Source of the DNA: an uncultured Oligoflexia bacterium
GTDB lineage: Bacteria > Bdellovibrionota > Bacteriovoracia > Bacteriovoracales > Bacteriovoracaceae
Assembly (NCBI GenBank): GCA_913058265.1
Contig: CAJXPQ010000001.1
Span: forward strand, 186,001 to 250,000
DNA: 64,000 bases
Direction: 5' to 3'
Position 1 is the first letter of the stretch. Each line of letters starts with the position of its first letter. Shown piece after piece: positions 62,029-64,000 of the stretch. The position numbers were made by a program, and so were the translations under genes. The notes beneath the pieces are model-generated. The model was given only the letters and a program-made list of their open reading frames with translations, made no database searches and was not told the origin of the DNA.

Positions 62029-63075
62029 TTAAACTAAACTTGAGTACACAGCTAAAGCTTTATTAATTGGTCCATTCTCTTCAGAATAATCTAATAAGTG
62101 CTTATGAAGTTGATCCGAGAAGTCCTCGGAACTTTCTTTTGGTAAAATTGACGGTAAATTATCAATTGCAACCAAAGACAGAGGGACAGGAATATCCGTG
62201 ACATTAATAAGGGGATTATCCAATGTACTCGCCTTAGAATATAGTGGAATCATATTACAATCACTGTCTGGATCACAACTCACATCACTAATCATATTGA
62301 GATTCATGTTTGATGATTCAATGAGTTCCTCAGTAAGGAATGGTGGGCTCGGCCTTAGCGCGAGCACACAATTTATAAATAAATGGTAATTTAAAATATC
62401 TCGATAGGGCCCTGGACTCACAGTATCCTTTTGATCCCATCCGGTTGTAGGCCATCCAAGCTCGTTTAAACAGTCGGTTGCCCCAGAACCACTTCTCCCC
62501 ATACATCCTATAACTAAGGCTTTATGGTTATTGATAGTAGAGTAAGACTTAACAAAATCAATTAAATCTGATTTTATTTTGAATCTTTTCAATGACTTTA
62601 ATTTAGAGAGTACTTCATCTGTTTTATTGAAATAGAATAAGGCTCCAAGTGCCGCTCCAACATATCCTGCCCAATAACCAAAAGCACAGACTCTCCTACC
62701 ATTTTCATTAACCATATACTCGAGATCAATAATTTTGCCATCTCCAGTTTTAAATTTATTTAGAATTTCTCTATATCCATCTTGCTCTTTGAAAACATGT
62801 GCAAAGAAGATATGTCTATGTTTAAAAAAAGAGATATTATCAGGTAAAGCTTTTAGCCCTACGATAATATTTTTTGAGTCTGAATCTACCCAGCTCCCAC
62901 TAGCTACAACCTCACAACCCTGTTGCGCATAATCCTCAATCGGTATTATTGAATCCTTCCAATCTTCAACAATCACTTTGTGACCGGCATCAATTAATTT
63001 TTTACAATCAGCTGGTACTATAGCTCTTCTAAATTCATTTTTTTTTGTTTCTTCCCTAAGCCAAAATGTTTCCAT
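62029..63075 (-). CDS. Saccharopine dehydrogenase (NAD+, L-lysine-forming)-like
   Basis: A 348-residue soluble enzyme of the AlaDH/PNT-like Lys1 family. The N-terminal domain (METFWLREETKKNEFRRAIVPADCKKLIDAGHKVIVED) and HIFFAHVFKEQDGY match Lys1. The NAD domain has ALVIGCMGRSGSGATDCLNELGWPTTGWD, and LTEELIESSNMNLNMISDVSCDPDSDCNMIPLY follows. It interconverts saccharopine and lysine plus 2-oxoglutarate. No other lysine genes are nearby; biosynthetic and catabolic directions are both possible. Confidence 0.88.
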   Translation of the reverse strand: METFWLREETKKNEFRRAIVPADCKKLIDAGHKVIVEDWKDSIIPIEDYAQQGCEVVASGSWVDSDSKNIIVGLKALPDNISFFKHRHIFFAHVFKEQDGYREILNKFKTGDGKIIDLEYMVNENGRRVCAFGYWAGYVGAALGALFYFNKTDEVLSKLKSLKRFKIKSDLIDFVKSYSTINNHKALVIGCMGRSGSGATDCLNELGWPTTGWDQKDTVSPGPYRDILNYHLFINCVLALRPSPPFLTEELIESSNMNLNMISDVSCDPDSDCNMIPLYSKASTLDNPLINVTDIPVPLSLVAIDNLPSILPKESSEDFSDQLHKHLLDYSEENGPINKALAVYSSLV

Positions 63076-63094
63076 TATTTAAGTCCCTTTAAAT

Positions 63095-63120
63095 AAAAAA
63101 AGGCCAATGTTATTGGCCTT
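63095..63120 (-). terminator. Rho-independent terminator
   Basis: AAGGCCAAT (63100-63108) pairs with ATTGGCCTT (63112-63120) around GTT. On the minus strand the stem is followed by a T run (63100-63095). It ends the exported-protein gene at 63147-63563 before the saccharopine dehydrogenase gene, so the two are separate units. Confidence 0.85.
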
Positions 63121-63146
63121 ATAACAAGATTAGAATATCAGTTTAA

Positions 63147-63563
63147 TTATTTCACAATACACTGAGATTTGAAAGTTGTACCATCATTAAACCTTATACT
63201 TGATGATAACGGACCAGGATGATTACCTACAATAGAAATATACTCTAAGTTTGCGCCTTTGTTTACATATTGGACATGAACAACTTCTTCAACACCCATA
63301 GCTCCTTGCGCGTAGGTTTTAATAGTACCAGAAGTCTCAATCACACCCTGACTTTCAACTGAGTCATTACCTTGCTTTCTAGTCGTGATAGAGAAGACAC
63401 CGCTAATATATGTATCATCAGAGTCTTGAACAATAACTCCAACGAGATCGAATTGATTTGATGTATCGATACCAGGTCTTTCACAGATTATATTTAGATT
63501 TGCACTAAAAGCACTAAGACTAATTAAGAAAGTCGTTAAAAATAGAACTAATTTAGATTTCAT
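63147..63563 (-). CDS. Small exported protein of unknown function
   Basis: A 138-residue protein with a signal peptide (AFSA-NL, ~21). The mature part is beta-rich (FDLVGVIVQDSDDTYISGVFSI, VVHVQYVNKGANLEYISIVGN), with Cys27 (NIICERP) and a C-terminal Cys (SQCIVK), probably disulfide-bonded. GGAGA precedes the ATG. A clear terminator follows. It resembles the 135-residue exported protein at 49414 in size and Cys placement. Family not recognised. Confidence 0.75.
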   Translation of the reverse strand: MKSKLVLFLTTFLISLSAFSANLNIICERPGIDTSNQFDLVGVIVQDSDDTYISGVFSITTRKQGNDSVESQGVIETSGTIKTYAQGAMGVEEVVHVQYVNKGANLEYISIVGNHPGPLSSSIRFNDGTTFKSQCIVK

Positions 63564-63736
63564 TTGTTTTCTCCTTGGGTGTGTTCGATATTGTATGGAG
63601 AGGTATGTAACTCAAATACCAAGTCAATACTATTAAAAGAGACAAAGTATGAACTATTTACTCAACGAGTCATTGCACTGGAAAAGATCATTTAATTAGT
63701 GTAGTTTTAGCAAGCTATAACTTTACAAGGAATACT

Positions 63737-64000
63737 ATGAAACTTAATAGACTATCAATTGCTGTATTACTTATGACTTTCTCTGTCTCAGCCTTGGCAG
63801 AAATTAAAGATATATGGCCGAGGATCCCTTTTAATATTCAGGGCGCCAACCTTTGTGAATTTAGAGCAGCATACTCTCAAACAAGGTCTGAGTATATGAG
63901 TGAAATGGTGTTTCATGCTGAAACATTACTTATGGCCGGAGACTTTAATCCTACTCAAACGTTGATGACTATTAATAGAATGTATGAGCAAAACCTCGCT
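63737..64000 (+). CDS. Exported protein, 3' end outside window
   Basis: The ATG at 63737 follows CAAGGAA (63727-63732). The first 88 codons run to the window edge without a stop. The signal peptide is clear: KLNRLSIAVLLMTFSVSALA, cleaved before EIKDIW. The visible mature part has one Cys (ANLCEFRAAY) and a helical MSEMVFHAETLLMAGDF. Function unknown. Confidence 0.75.
   Translation, partial: MKLNRLSIAVLLMTFSVSALAEIKDIWPRIPFNIQGANLCEFRAAYSQTRSEYMSEMVFHAETLLMAGDFNPTQTLMTINRMYEQNLA

Overview
The window is AT-rich and densely coded, with genes on both strands and many convergent neighbours overlapping by tens of bases. It carries many Sec-exported and lipoprotein genes, several secreted hydrolases, large outer-membrane barrels, FHA, PilZ-like and receiver-like signalling proteins, and a complete aerobic caa3 oxidase operon. 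This suits a Gram-negative aerobe. The AT bias and the mix of protein families suggest a predatory Bdellovibrionota relative of the Bacteriovoracales/Halobacteriovorax type. That placement is inferred from style only; there is no rRNA gene to confirm it.

Layout. 1-5.1 kb: end of an acidic cytoplasmic protein, FAD glycerol-3-phosphate dehydrogenase, and two paralogous outer-membrane proteins. 5.3-7.8 kb: thioredoxin reductase with a small partner gene, a crotonase-fold protein and a 48-codon ORF. 7.97-9.29 kb: a decayed IS3-family element with long terminal inverted repeats and a preserved A7G slippery site. 9.4-15.2 kb: a secreted serine protease, then a five-gene operon (SpoIIE-like phosphatase, RsbW-like ATPase, STAS protein, histidine kinase, response regulator) that joins partner switching to a two-component system. 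15.2-22.9 kb: the cell-surface block, with a FecR-domain protein, a VWA-RCC1 lipoprotein, a glycine-rich secreted protein and a subtilase.

23-32 kb: PilZ-like and DUF4340-like genes, an O-methyltransferase whose ribosome binding site lies in the rpmG terminator, rpmG (L33), a lipoate ligase, a large conserved protein of unknown role, a 35-residue membrane peptide and pepN. 32-38.8 kb: cytochrome c, ctaA, sco, ctaC, ctaD, ctaE, ctaF and ctaB in one direction, building an A2-type caa3 oxidase with its heme A and copper assembly factors. 39-45.7 kb: lipoproteins, a lone C5 DNA methyltransferase, envelope and lipid genes, and an HNH endonuclease.

45.85-47.2 kb: tRNA-Leu(GAG), followed by a 1.25-kb islet that ends in a copy of the tRNA 3' end and carries a single secreted nucleoside-hydrolase-like gene. 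47.2-64 kb: a 2OG-Fe(II) oxygenase, a protein-glutaminase-like secreted enzyme, other exported proteins, an SDR-SRPBCC fusion, an esterase, an EamA transporter, a pseudo-receiver, a hairpin with a 37-codon ORF, a RoxA-like diheme cytochrome, an FHA-transmembrane protein with a duplicated periplasmic domain, saccharopine dehydrogenase and two exported hypotheticals. The last of these runs off the window.

The most notable items are the tRNA-Leu islet, the partner-switching/two-component operon, the protein glutaminase with tandem C-terminal modules, the duplicated FHA-transmembrane protein, the FecR protein with an internal signal-peptide-like segment, and the overlap of a terminator with a ribosome binding site.
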